From Candidatus Gastranaerophilales bacterium (GTDB lineage: Bacteria > Cyanobacteriota > Vampirovibrionia > Gastranaerophilales > Gastranaerophilaceae), in NCBI GenBank assembly GCA_944323655.1, contig CALUTL010000001.1, positions 248,001 to 312,000 of the forward strand: 64,000 nt of DNA, written 5' to 3'. Under the pieces are notes generated by a model. The model was not told the origin of the DNA. It searched no databases and saw only the letters and a list, made by a program, of their open reading frames with translations. The first letter of the stretch is position 1. Every line of letters starts with the position of its first letter. The translations under genes were made by a program, and so were the position numbers. This document shows positions 8,889 through 17,345 of the stretch, piece by piece.

Positions 8889-9953
8889 TTATACACTATG
8901 TTCAAGATGTGAGGCAATAACCGCCGCAACTCGAGGTGACATTTTATAAAATTCACCTTCTAATGCGTTGAAAACAAATCTGCGAACATTCGGTCTTTCA
9001 AGCTGTACCATTGATTCCAGCTTCTGTCTGTCCATCATTGATGCTGTTGCTTTTACTCTTTCAACAAGTAAATTTGTATTAACTTCTGTTGCGGAAGGAA
9101 GATTTTTTCCTATATCCTCCAGCACACGCATTGTTACTGACGGATCAACTTTTTCTTCCAAATTGTCCACATACATATATCTTAAAACTGTTCCTGCGTC
9201 ATCCTGCTCAAAGTGGTTCAAAATCGACTGAACTCTGTCATCAGTTACTCGTTTAAGCAATAACGCTACCGCAACAAGTTTAAGAAGTTTCGGGGGTTTG
9301 TATTTTTCAATAGGCTTCGACATATCAACCGGAGATGCCGGCGCACCTGCTTTTGCAGGAACAGGCGGTGCTGATTTTGCTGCTGCCGGTGCTGATTGTG
9401 AAGGCGCAGAAGCCGGCGCCGGGGCCTGAGGTTGTGGAGGAACTTGCTGTTCATCCTGCATCTGCTGCATCATTGCATCTATGTTTGACTGCTTTACCGC
9501 CTGTTCCATTAACGCTTCGGATATTAAATTCCTGTCTTTTAACTCTTTTATAGATTCATCATAAGCTTTCTTTACATGATGCTCTATAAGCTGCAATATC
9601 TGATCCTGTGGTAAATTTTGCCTGAATGTCTGCTGTGCTATCTCAAAAATCGTATAAGCTATTTTCTGCATTATAGGATCCCAGTATTGCTGCGGAATAC
9701 CTGATCTTATAAGGTCCACTGACTTATGGAATGACCACTCTGCTATTATTTGAGTAATTAGCATCGCCTGTTCGGCATTAAAATTGCTTTCTTTATCTTC
9801 GGCAAGAGCCTTTCCTGCCATATTGGACAAATTGAAAAGGGTGTTTATTACAAATTGCTTCTGATTCTCATTAAAGTCCGCAGGCACTATGTCTTTTGCC
9901 TGTGCTGTCAGATTTTTTGCAAATTCTGCGTAATCAAACCCTTTTATCGCCAT
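8889..9953 (-). CDS. FliG-like protein with Pro/Ala-rich linker, divergent
   Basis: Position between fliF and fliH points to the C-ring protein FliG, and the length (354) is near the usual 330-350. The sequence is far from typical. Residues 1-170 are an unfamiliar helical region; about 170-225 form a low-complexity linker of Pro, Ala, Gln and Ser. Residues about 225-354 are helical and resemble FliG N/middle ARM-like modules (ALLLKRVTDDRVQSILNHF; SPRVAAVIASHLEHSV resembles the FliG EHPQ helix). I do not see the charged C-terminal torque domain of FliG. It may be a switch-less scaffold protein. FliG assignment is by gene order and partial resemblance. Confidence 0.6.
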   Translation of the reverse strand: MAIKGFDYAEFAKNLTAQAKDIVPADFNENQKQFVINTLFNLSNMAGKALAEDKESNFNAEQAMLITQIIAEWSFHKSVDLIRSGIPQQYWDPIMQKIAYTIFEIAQQTFRQNLPQDQILQLIEHHVKKAYDESIKELKDRNLISEALMEQAVKQSNIDAMMQQMQDEQQVPPQPQAPAPASAPSQSAPAAAKSAPPVPAKAGAPASPVDMSKPIEKYKPPKLLKLVAVALLLKRVTDDRVQSILNHFEQDDAGTVLRYMYVDNLEEKVDPSVTMRVLEDIGKNLPSATEVNTNLLVERVKATASMMDRQKLESMVQLERPNVRRFVFNALEGEFYKMSPRVAAVIASHLEHSV

Positions 9954-9990
9954 TAAATTTCCCTTTTTCCTATTTTTATTTTACTTGAAA

Positions 9991-11637
9991 TTATGTTTCT
10001 TCTATCCAGCTCTTTATCTTATCTGCCGCATCTTTTTCGTCTGATTCAGATATATTTGCAGACATATTTGCAAGAGTGTTAACCAAATCATCCGTTGTAT
10101 GAAGTGCAAGATATTCTCTCTGTTGAGCTTCCAACAAGCCTTGCGCTAATTCTGACTGTCTTTCCGTAAGTTGAGCCGCTCTTGTATTCATATCTTGAAT
10201 TAATCTGTCTTGTTCTGCTTCTTTCTGTCTTAGCATTGCAACTTCTTTTTCGTGTTCTTCCTGAGCTTTCTTCAACTTGCTGTGAACAACTCTTGATACA
10301 CCTATTAAACCGATTACGCACAATGCAATCGTAATCCACCAAGGATTGCCGCTTTCATCAGGCTTCGGAAGATTTGCCTGCCTGTCGCCTGCAAGGTTAA
10401 GCTCTGATGTATCTGAAAATGCTATCGTTACATTTTCCGGTAAAGCTTTCGGGCTTGCTGTTGTCGCTATTAACTCTTTTAATTCTTCTACCGTTGTATT
10501 TGCAGGTATCGCTGTTTTCTCCATCGTTACGGCAATTGAAATTTCTTCAACAACTCCCGGCTTCAAGTATTCATTCGTCTGGGTTTTTGTAACGCCGTAT
10601 TGAGTTTCTGTTGCTGAACGAGAGTAACTTCTGTCTTGACTTGAATTCTGACCTCCTGCTGATATTCCGTTTGGAATATATACACTTACCGCATTAGGAT
10701 TTTCATTGCTGTCACGAGTCTGATCGCCTAATCCTTCCGTAAATGACTGTTCCGAAACCGAAGCTTTCTTTGTCGGATCATATTCTATCCTTGTTCTTTC
10801 CATCGGAACCTGACGCAAATATGTGCTTACCGTTGCAGTATAGTTTCCGGCACCGATTAACCTGTCAAGCTGACGCGAAACTTTTTGCTGCATGTATTTG
10901 TCATTTTCCTGAAGTTTAGACAACATCTCGTCATCTGCGTCTATCATGCTTGAATATACGTTACCGTTTGTATCCGTAATTGAAACATTATCCGCAACAA
11001 GCCCGCTTACGCTTCCTAATAGAAGGTTAGTTATCGCTTTTACTTTTAACGGATCAAGCTTATCTCCTGCTGGAATCGAAACCTGTACCGTCGCTGTCAC
11101 AGGTTTCTGCATTGAGGTAAACATTGATTCCTCCGGTATTGAAATAAATACCGACGCATTCTCTATCGGGGGAATCTTTCTTATAAGTCTTGACAATTCT
11201 CCGTTTATTGCCCTTGCTAATCTTATCTTTTTATCTTCTTTGGTTGATGTAAAATCACCTTTGTCAAAAATTTCAAGCCCGACATTTTGATCCATTAAAC
11301 CGCTTTTTACTATCGCCAATAGCGCCTGATCTCTTTGAGTTAAAGTGTATTCTTTCAAAAATATTACCGATTTCGTTCCGTTTTCTTTGCGGCTTGCAAC
11401 AATGCCTTCTCTTGCCAATAGTGCCTGTATTTCTATCGCTTTTCCAAGATTATCCGTCTGTAAAAGATCCAAAGGCTCTTTTATTACTTTTTCACTGACT
11501 ACTCGGGCTGCCCCATTACTGTTCTTTCCGCTACCGGCAATTACCCCGATTGATATAATCGCAATTACGATTGTTACGGCTGCCGCTACTACACCGTATA
11601 ATAAAATCTTATTCTCAAGTAATTTTTGAAAGTCCAT
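9991..11637 (-). CDS. fliF: FliF MS-ring protein
   Basis: The 548-residue protein has the FliF layout. A first membrane helix lies at about residues 12-34 and YscJ/FliF ring-building motifs at about 55-235 (AIEIQALLAREGI, RLARAINGELSRLIRKIPPIENASVFI). The FliF C domain includes DRLIGAGNYTATVSTYL, and a second membrane helix (about 432-450) is followed by a long coiled coil to about 520. The acidic last 30 residues are where FliF normally contacts FliG. It forms the membrane ring on which the export gate and rotor assemble. GGGGAAGAA precedes the ATG. The length is typical of FliF rather than the shorter SctJ of injectisomes. Confidence 0.93.
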   Translation of the reverse strand: MDFQKLLENKILLYGVVAAAVTIVIAIISIGVIAGSGKNSNGAARVVSEKVIKEPLDLLQTDNLGKAIEIQALLAREGIVASRKENGTKSVIFLKEYTLTQRDQALLAIVKSGLMDQNVGLEIFDKGDFTSTKEDKKIRLARAINGELSRLIRKIPPIENASVFISIPEESMFTSMQKPVTATVQVSIPAGDKLDPLKVKAITNLLLGSVSGLVADNVSITDTNGNVYSSMIDADDEMLSKLQENDKYMQQKVSRQLDRLIGAGNYTATVSTYLRQVPMERTRIEYDPTKKASVSEQSFTEGLGDQTRDSNENPNAVSVYIPNGISAGGQNSSQDRSYSRSATETQYGVTKTQTNEYLKPGVVEEISIAVTMEKTAIPANTTVEELKELIATTASPKALPENVTIAFSDTSELNLAGDRQANLPKPDESGNPWWITIALCVIGLIGVSRVVHSKLKKAQEEHEKEVAMLRQKEAEQDRLIQDMNTRAAQLTERQSELAQGLLEAQQREYLALHTTDDLVNTLANMSANISESDEKDAADKIKSWIEET

Positions 11638-11704
11638 TTCTTCCCCGGTCTGTTTTTTGTTGTTTTATGTTTTTCCCTAATAAAATGTAGTATATTAAAC
11701 TATT

Positions 11705-12052
11705 CTACACCTGAATTTGCATTACTTTATCATACGCTTGTATGACTTTTCCCGTAATCTGTGTCGCTACGTTTACGCTGATTTCCGACTTTGCCATCGC
11801 TGTCATTACATCGTGAATATCTATGTTGTTATTCCCGCTCATTACGTCTTTCAAAAGGTTGTCAGGTGCATTCAATTCTGCATTCAGATTCTCTACAAGC
11901 CCCGAAAATACTGCCTTGAAATCTCCTGTTGATGGTGTTTCCATTCTTCTTAACCTCATTGGCTCCATTCCATACACTCCGCTATCCAGCTTTGTGTGCT
12001 GAATTCTGGCTTCCAAATCATATTTAGGCATCCATCCTGCATTGTATTCCAT
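11705..12052 (-). CDS. fliE: FliE-like rod adaptor protein
   Basis: The 115-residue protein has a C-terminal helical half typical of FliE: DIHDVMTAMAKSEISVNVATQITGKVIQAYDKVM. FliE joins the MS ring to the proximal rod and is an early export substrate. The N-terminal 50 residues are unlike common FliE sequences and contain a basic, aromatic-rich patch. It is the first gene of the minus-strand run fliE-fliF-fliG-like-fliH-flhA and is preceded by GGGAACAG close to the ATG. Confidence 0.85.
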   Translation of the reverse strand: MEYNAGWMPKYDLEARIQHTKLDSGVYGMEPMRLRRMETPSTGDFKAVFSGLVENLNAELNAPDNLLKDVMSGNNNIDIHDVMTAMAKSEISVNVATQITGKVIQAYDKVMQIQV

Positions 12053-12239
12053 CTGTTCCCTGCCTTTCTTTTCTTATATTAACTTATACTCCGCGGTTTT
12101 GTTAAGTCATTTTTACTCAAAATCAACCGTTCGATGTAGACAATATACAAGATTTCATACAAATTATTTAATGATTTTTCGCCTAAAGTCATGTCATAGC
12201 AAGATTATATTATGCTCTTAAATTCTCCGCACCGGAAAT

Positions 12240-12689
12240 TTATCTTGTTTCATCAAGCTCTTTTCTTATATCCTCTACTGTTACATATTTTATCGGTGAA
12301 TCTTCATTCTTCTTTAAATAAACATCTTTTATTCCTGCTTGAACTATAAATCTTTTACACAAAATACAAATAAAATCGTGTCCCCAAATATACATCGTTG
12401 AACCTTTGCATCTGTCTTGACCTGCTTGTATTATGGCGTTCTGTTCAGCATGAATTGATCGGCAGGTTTCGTATCTTGTACCTGACGGTATATTGTTTTT
12501 TATACGATAACATTCACCTCTTTCATAACAGGATTCAACTTTTGACGGCGTCCCGTTATAACCTGTCGCTTTTATCTTCTTATCATCCCCGACTATTACA
12601 GCCCCAACCTGCGCTCTTATACAGTTTGAACGGCTTGCACAAGTCTTTGCTAAATCCAAAAAATAATCATTCCAAGATTTTATTTCCAT
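12240..12689 (-). CDS. Deoxycytidylate (dCMP) deaminase family protein
   Basis: The 149-residue protein is a cytidine-deaminase-fold zinc enzyme of the ComEB/dCMP deaminase type. It has the phrases CASRSNCIRAQVGAVIV and ATGYNGTPS near the N-terminus, the zinc and proton-shuttle motif HAE (residues 80-82) in SIHAEQNAI, and Cys108/Cys111 as the second zinc pair. The usual PCxxC reads ICILC here, without the proline. It converts dCMP to dUMP for thymidylate synthesis. AAAGGGA lies upstream of the ATG. It is a single gene between the flagellar-type block and an XRE regulator. Confidence 0.9.
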   Translation of the reverse strand: MEIKSWNDYFLDLAKTCASRSNCIRAQVGAVIVGDDKKIKATGYNGTPSKVESCYERGECYRIKNNIPSGTRYETCRSIHAEQNAIIQAGQDRCKGSTMYIWGHDFICILCKRFIVQAGIKDVYLKKNEDSPIKYVTVEDIRKELDETR

Positions 12690-12752
12690 ACTTCATATCC
12701 CTTTCAGTTAAATCTATTCTAGTATAAAATAAAATTCCTGCAAAGTTTATTA

Positions 12753-13436
12753 CTATTTTGAACCGAGAATTATCTCCATTCCCTTTATCAGATTTTTTAA
12801 TTGCTCTAACTTTTCACGACTGTCAAGGGATTCTGCCGCTAATCTTATAAAATTCAATTTATTTAAGTCATCTCCGATTTTATCCAAATCTTCGTTTATT
12901 AATTTACGAATTTTTCCCGTTTCCACTTGCTCCTTTGACATCGCAACCTCTATCGTGCCGTCAGGATAATAGGTTTTTATATGCGAAAGCTCGCCATCCG
13001 CCTCTTTGTAAACCACTGTAATCGGTTTATTTATATTTTTTGCCGAATTTAGCATACTTTTATCGGAATTTTCTATATTTTCACACTCCCAAAAACTCTC
13101 CGCCTGTTTTTGCGTGAACCTCTTTGTGTAATTTGCAAGATTTATGACAGTATCATTCAACGACACCTCAAACACAGGCCTTTCATCCGTTCCGTTTGAT
13201 AATACCGCATATTTTTTATCCCACTCAAAATCAAACAATACCTTTAAATCTGTTTCCAAGTATAAACTTATTTTTTCTAAAGTCTCAACTGACGGAAAAT
13301 TGTCTCCCGATTCTATTCTGGATAATTGCCTGTGTGATATACCCAAATCCTCCGCCAGCCGCTCCTGAGTTAAACCTTTGGATTTCCTTAGATATTTTAA
13401 ATTCTCGCCGAATGCACTTTTTAAATTTTTATACAT
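12753..13436 (-). CDS. XRE-family regulator with unknown C-terminal domain
   Basis: The 227-residue protein has an N-terminal HTH_3 domain at about residues 8-65 (LKYLRKSKGLTQERLAEDLG, RQLSRIESGDNFPSVETLEKI). The remaining 160 residues contain a beta-rich part with DGELSHIKTYYPDGTIEVAM and a helical end. No peptidase or sensor motif is visible. It reads away from the small-RNA candidate and glycosyltransferase. Targets are unknown. Confidence 0.85.
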   Translation of the reverse strand: MYKNLKSAFGENLKYLRKSKGLTQERLAEDLGISHRQLSRIESGDNFPSVETLEKISLYLETDLKVLFDFEWDKKYAVLSNGTDERPVFEVSLNDTVINLANYTKRFTQKQAESFWECENIENSDKSMLNSAKNINKPITVVYKEADGELSHIKTYYPDGTIEVAMSKEQVETGKIRKLINEDLDKIGDDLNKLNFIRLAAESLDSREKLEQLKNLIKGMEIILGSK

Positions 13437-13516
13437 ATTATCCGTCCTTTTAATATACTATCTTTATTACCCAAACGATTTAAGGGTGTATAAAGTCATA
13501 TTTTTTCTTAAATTAA

Positions 13517-13545
13517 TTGACATTAGACATATCACGTCTTATAAT
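13517..13545 (+). promoter_or_regulatory. Perfect consensus sigma70 promoter with no downstream CDS
   Basis: TTGACA (13517-13522), exactly 17 bases, then TATAAT (13540-13545). Predicted transcription starts near 13552. No protein frame follows before the terminator at about 13728-13753. Confidence 0.8.
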
Positions 13546-13551
13546 GAAATA

Positions 13552-13753
13552 AAGCTTGTTTGGAAATATTCTCCAAAATGCTTATAATTTAAGACTTTAT
13601 CTGTTTAAGACAAATTAGAATAATAAAAATAAAAAACAGACATTATAATTCCAAAAACTTTTTCAAACTATTTTAAAAGAACAAAAGGTCTGCACAGTTA
13701 CCTTTATAAAGTTCTTAATAAAAAGTAAACGGCAGTATTACTGCCGTCTTTTC
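13552..13753 (+). ncRNA. Candidate small non-coding RNA, about 200 nt, unidentified
   Basis: The interval runs from the start predicted by a perfect promoter to a clear terminator and has no credible reading frame. Possible stems include AAGC/GCTT around TTGGA/TCCAA at the 5' end, TCTGTTT/AAACAGA in the middle, and the terminator hairpin. The length is in the range of 6S RNA or a regulatory RNA. I could not match it to a known family, and nothing like the SRP RNA or tmRNA signatures is present. Boundaries are predicted, not observed. Confidence 0.6.
13728..13753 (+). terminator. Rho-independent terminator of the small-RNA candidate
   Basis: The stem ACGGCAG (13729-13735) pairs with CTGCCGT (13741-13747) around loop TATTA, and CTTTTCTT follows. 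It lies before the promoter of the glycosyltransferase gene, so it insulates the two units. Confidence 0.8.
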
Positions 13754-13770
13754 TTGCATTCGACAATTTG

Positions 13771-13799
13771 TTGACATAAATATTAAGTCTTATTAAAAT
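13771..13799 (+). promoter_or_regulatory. Sigma70-type promoter for the glycosyltransferase gene
   Basis: TTGACA (13771-13776), 17 bases, TAAAAT (13794-13799). The start codon lies 24 bases downstream. Confidence 0.7.
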
Positions 13800-13822
13800 C
13801 AGAGTTAATCGGAGGTTTAATT

Positions 13823-14713
13823 TTGTTTTTCAGGAAAGAAAAAATCGGAAGCAAAAGAATTATTACGATTTTCGGGTTGAAATTCCGATACAACACTGCA
13901 AGAAAATATAAATACACCCCAATTAACACAAACGGCTTAACGGATAAAAAAAGAGAACCGAAAATTATTGTTTCGCTGACTTCTTTTCCTGAAAGAATTC
14001 CAAGCCTTTATAAAAATCTTTCCTCTTTACTCAGCCAGACAGTTAAACCAGATATGGTTATTTTATGGCTTGCAGAAGAACAATTTCCAAATCAGGAAAA
14101 AGATTTACCTGATGAGGTTTTAAGGCTTAAAGACTTTGGGCTTACAATCCGCTGGTGCAAGGATTTACGATCTTATAAAAAGCTTGTCCCGACCATTCAG
14201 GAATTTCCGGAAGATATAATAATTACAGCAGATGATGACGTTTTTTATCATCCCAAAATGATTGAAAGATTATACAAATCTTACCTGAAATATCAAAATC
14301 ATATCCACTGCCACAAAACAAAGAAAATCACCTTTAAAGATAACAAAATAAAAACAAAACAAAAAAAATGCTACAAATACCCCTCTTTCGGGAATATTCT
14401 TGTCGGAGTCGGAGGAGTTTTATACCCCCCGCATACTCTATTCAAAGATATAACAAACGAAGAACTTTTCAAAAAACTTGCCCCGACAAATGACGATTTA
14501 TGGTTCTGGGCTTCGGCAGTATTAAACAATACAAGAATAATGAAAGTTAAAAATAATATTGACGAACCGATAATTATTGAAGAAACTTATTCAACACCAA
14601 GCTTAGCCGAAATTAACAATCACGGAGAAAAGCTTTTTTACACCCAACTTGAAAATATCTTAAATCACTACAAAGATTTAAAAGAAAAAATCCTCTCTGA
14701 TATAAAAAACTGA
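13823..14713 (+). CDS. Glycosyltransferase-like protein (GT-A type, DxD)
   Basis: The 296-residue protein begins with TTG, chosen because GGAGG lies seven bases before it. After about 45 residues the pattern IIVSLTSFPERIPSLYKNL starts a GT-A-like domain. It is followed by SLLSQTVKPDMVILWLAEEQFP, KLVPTIQEFPEDIIITADDDVFYHPKM (with the metal-binding ADDD) and a late acidic NDDLWFW motif. These suggest transfer of a sugar from a nucleotide sugar, perhaps onto surface polysaccharide. There is no signal peptide. It has its own promoter and no sugar-gene neighbours. The exact substrate cannot be told. Confidence 0.75.
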   Translation: MFFRKEKIGSKRIITIFGLKFRYNTARKYKYTPINTNGLTDKKREPKIIVSLTSFPERIPSLYKNLSSLLSQTVKPDMVILWLAEEQFPNQEKDLPDEVLRLKDFGLTIRWCKDLRSYKKLVPTIQEFPEDIIITADDDVFYHPKMIERLYKSYLKYQNHIHCHKTKKITFKDNKIKTKQKKCYKYPSFGNILVGVGGVLYPPHTLFKDITNEELFKKLAPTNDDLWFWASAVLNNTRIMKVKNNIDEPIIIEETYSTPSLAEINNHGEKLFYTQLENILNHYKDLKEKILSDIKN

Positions 14714-14727
14714 ATCTTTCAAAAGCA

Positions 14728-16164
14728 TTAGAACTTCAGATTTCTAATCCCTGTTACAACAACGACAATGCCGAATTTATCGGCAGCTTCAAATATATCA
14801 GAATCATTTGGAGCACCGCCTGGTTCTATTATTAAAGATATCCTTCCTTGAGCTGCCGCATTAATACAATCTTCTGATTCTACCGGATCATCATAAGCCA
14901 TCACAGCATCTTTCGAATTTTCACAAGCTACATCCAAAGCCAATTCCGTTGCTGATATAAGATCAACCTGCCCCTGAACTATCGCTGAGGTTTTAAAGTC
15001 TTTTGCTATAACAACCGAATTTGTTCTTGCATATTTTGAAACTTTCCAAGCAAAAATCGCATCCTCTAACTGCTCAGTTGTCGGCTTTGTTTTCGTTGCA
15101 ACTCTAAACAAATCTTTATCCAATTCGCTTTTATTTGCATCCTGAACCAAAATTCCAAAAGGTGTTACATTAATTTCTTCCGTTATAAATTTCTTGAAAT
15201 CCTTCAATGCCGTTGTCACTCGAACAACTTTTAAATCGTTATTTTTTCTCAAAAGCTCAAGAGCATCATCCTCATAATAAGGTGCAACAACTACTTTTAC
15301 AGACATTGAATTAAGATGTTTTGCAACTTCGAAATTTACCGTTTGTGAAAACGCAATTGTCCCGCTAAATGTCGCAAAAGGATCGCAATCAAACGCTTTT
15401 GTATAAGCTTCAAATATACTTTTACCCAAAGCTACCCCGCAAGGCAGGTTATGCTTAACAATAGAAACTGCATTGACATCATAAAATTCACTCACCAAAT
15501 TAACTGCCGTTGTTACATTCAAAATATCATTATGCGAAAGCTCTTTTTCGTTTAAAATTATGTAATCAGCCATCACGTCAGACTTATACAAAGCAGCCTT
15601 CTGCTGCGGATTTGAACCGTATTTTAAATCATAAAGCTTCGACCAGCTGAAAAGCTTTCTCTCATCCTCTCCTGAATAAACCCCGATTTTTTCAGAAACC
15701 GCCGCATCATAATCCGCTAAATATTGAAATGCCTTCAATGCAAACATTTGACGCTCATAAGGGTTAACATTTATTGAATTATAAAAATCATCAACATCTG
15801 TTACAACAATTGTATTTTCAAAATATTTTGCTCCGGTTCTCAAAATCGCAAAATCGGAAACATTTAAAGCCTCCGTAAATTGTCTTATATCATCCGTTTT
15901 TTCCGCAATATCATCTACCGGCTGAAGCATTACTATAATCATATCCAGATTTTCTTTGACAAGATTTTCCATTGACGACTTCTTGTAAAACCCGTCAGAT
16001 AAAACCATGTCCTCTATATCCGAAACATTCAGACCTTTTTTACGTAAATTTTCAAGAGTTTTGCCTGATGAAACCAGCTCATAATCAAACTTTTCTGCCA
16101 GAACTTTTGCATAATCCGACACTAACTCTTCTTCATAAACGCTGATATAAACTTTCTTTTTCAT
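14728..16164 (-). CDS. Divergent PurH-like protein (AICAR transformylase/IMP cyclohydrolase homologue)
   Basis: The 478-residue protein follows the PurH layout but with many lost signatures. The transformylase part keeps KYGSNPQQKAALY, the catalytic pair in KHNLPCGVALGKS, and AWKVSKYARTNSVV. The usual GAGQMSRVDS loop is replaced by VQGQVDLIS, and the closing TG-RHF-H is TGIRNLKF. In the N-terminal cyclohydrolase part the conserved VKTLHPKIHGG segment is absent. It may be a transformylase-only or repurposed paralogue. The ATG at 16162-16164 has AAAGGGA upstream; the in-frame start further upstream does not. Family membership is sure, activity is not. Confidence 0.75.
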   Translation of the reverse strand: MKKKVYISVYEEELVSDYAKVLAEKFDYELVSSGKTLENLRKKGLNVSDIEDMVLSDGFYKKSSMENLVKENLDMIIVMLQPVDDIAEKTDDIRQFTEALNVSDFAILRTGAKYFENTIVVTDVDDFYNSINVNPYERQMFALKAFQYLADYDAAVSEKIGVYSGEDERKLFSWSKLYDLKYGSNPQQKAALYKSDVMADYIILNEKELSHNDILNVTTAVNLVSEFYDVNAVSIVKHNLPCGVALGKSIFEAYTKAFDCDPFATFSGTIAFSQTVNFEVAKHLNSMSVKVVVAPYYEDDALELLRKNNDLKVVRVTTALKDFKKFITEEINVTPFGILVQDANKSELDKDLFRVATKTKPTTEQLEDAIFAWKVSKYARTNSVVIAKDFKTSAIVQGQVDLISATELALDVACENSKDAVMAYDDPVESEDCINAAAQGRISLIIEPGGAPNDSDIFEAADKFGIVVVVTGIRNLKF

Positions 16165-16286
16165 AAAATTCCCTTTGCCCGAGTTATAATATACCATAGC
16201 CATTGTATCCGGGCAAGCTTATATCCTCTTTTGTCAAATAAACTGATACGTTTTGTAATCATTTTTAACTAAAAACCTTGAATTTC

Positions 16287-16315
16287 TTGAAATATATTTG
16301 TGTCCTTTGTATAAT
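16287..16315 (+). promoter_or_regulatory. Sigma70-type promoter for the 16349 gene
   Basis: TTGAAA (16287-16292), 17 bases, TATAAT (16310-16315). The first in-frame ATG of the downstream frame (16298) lies inside this promoter, which supports the later start at 16349. Confidence 0.75.
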
Positions 16316-16348
16316 TTTGGTAGTTATAAGAATAATTTGAGGAAAAAA

Positions 16349-16984
16349 ATGGTAAATAACAGAATGACCGAAGGTGTCGGAAAAAAAATAGTTGATGCAC
16401 TAAAAAAACAAACAGATGTCGAAATTATGCCGCAAGAAAATATTGAGGATTACGCACCTCAAACAGAAAACGCTGAAGAACCGGTCTATAACGAACCAAT
16501 GCCTCCGTTTGATTTTTTACAGGACGGCGCTCAAGGTCAAAAAAATAATCTTGACTCCTCAAATGACTTTATGTCTGTTCCAAACCAAAACACATACAAC
16601 TTTGGTTCAATTCCGGAACAACAATCAGCTTCTCATCCGTTAATTAATGAACATTTTACAGTTGATTCGGAAGTGTTTGCACTTCCGCCCAATGTTGAAG
16701 TTCTTAAACAATTGATTTCTAAAATTCCTGCAAATGTTTCTAAGCAAACCGGCGCTCAAATTATTAAACAAACAATGGAAGCTCTCGGAATTTCTATGAA
16801 AGGTGTATTGCAAGAAGCTCAAGCCGCTCAGGAAAATCTTAACGCTTCCGCTCGTGAATGCCAAAACAGCATCGCCGAATGCAAAAGACAAATCGGACTT
16901 CTTGAAAATCAAACTCAAAAAATTCATCGTCAATATTCTATGCTTAACGATATTATAAGCTTGTTTATTCAGGCAGGAAATTAA
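16349..16984 (+). CDS. Conserved-looking hypothetical coiled-coil protein
   Basis: The 211-residue protein starts at the ATG with TTGAGG eight bases upstream. Residues 1-100 are acidic, Pro/Asn-rich and probably disordered. From about 105 a structured part begins (LPPNVEVLKQLISKIPANVSKQTGAQIIKQTMEALGI). A long helix follows with NSIAECKRQIGLLENQTQKIHRQYSML, which looks like a coiled coil. No signal peptide. It is divergent from the purH-like gene and convergent with the cluster at 17007-20247. A cytoskeletal or cell-envelope scaffold role would fit the shape, but I do not recognise the family. Confidence 0.7.
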   Translation: MVNNRMTEGVGKKIVDALKKQTDVEIMPQENIEDYAPQTENAEEPVYNEPMPPFDFLQDGAQGQKNNLDSSNDFMSVPNQNTYNFGSIPEQQSASHPLINEHFTVDSEVFALPPNVEVLKQLISKIPANVSKQTGAQIIKQTMEALGISMKGVLQEAQAAQENLNASARECQNSIAECKRQIGLLENQTQKIHRQYSMLNDIISLFIQAGN

Positions 16985-17006
16985 AATTCTTTATAATTAA
17001 CTTTTA

Positions 17007-17333
17007 TTAGTTATAAGAGAATGCTTTGCCTATATTGCCGTATAACCTTCCTCGACAAGATTCAAGTTCTGTGGTTACCATTTGTAGTCTTGTCTGATAT
17101 TGAATCATCTGCTGTTCAAGTTTTTGCTCTAATACTTTCAACTTTGCCTGACGTTGATTCAACTGCTTTACAACCGGTGAATCCGGTGAATAATCGGTGC
17201 CTACCTGCATTAAATCACTTGCAGCTTGAGTTAAACCCATTCTCGATTGAGTTATCAACTGAATTTTGTATTCCAAATCCAGCTTTTGATTATTCAAATA
17301 CTGCATTCTTATGGAATCTGTAATGACACCCAT
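17007..17333 (-). CDS. Short coiled-coil protein with end motifs shared with the 18679 and 48405 proteins
   Basis: The 108-residue, almost fully helical protein has an N-terminal pattern R-x3-L-x3-K-x3-E-Y-x2-Q-x-I-x-Q-x-R-x2-L at residues 9-36. The much longer proteins at 18679-20247 and 48405-49406 have the same spacing. Its C-terminus (T-E-L-E ... N-I-x3-F) also parallels theirs. It looks like the minimal version without the variable middle. Size and shape are like needle or rod subunits of type III machines, but no homology to those is shown. GGAACGG precedes the ATG. It lies 12 bases after the 17346 gene, in the same direction. Confidence 0.75.
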   Translation of the reverse strand: MGVITDSIRMQYLNNQKLDLEYKIQLITQSRMGLTQAASDLMQVGTDYSPDSPVVKQLNQRQAKLKVLEQKLEQQMIQYQTRLQMVTTELESCRGRLYGNIGKAFSYN

Positions 17334-17345
17334 TTTTCCGTTCCT

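Noticed and set aside
16298..16348. Earlier start codon for the 16349 gene
   Set aside because: The ATG at 16298 lies inside the promoter and has no binding site.
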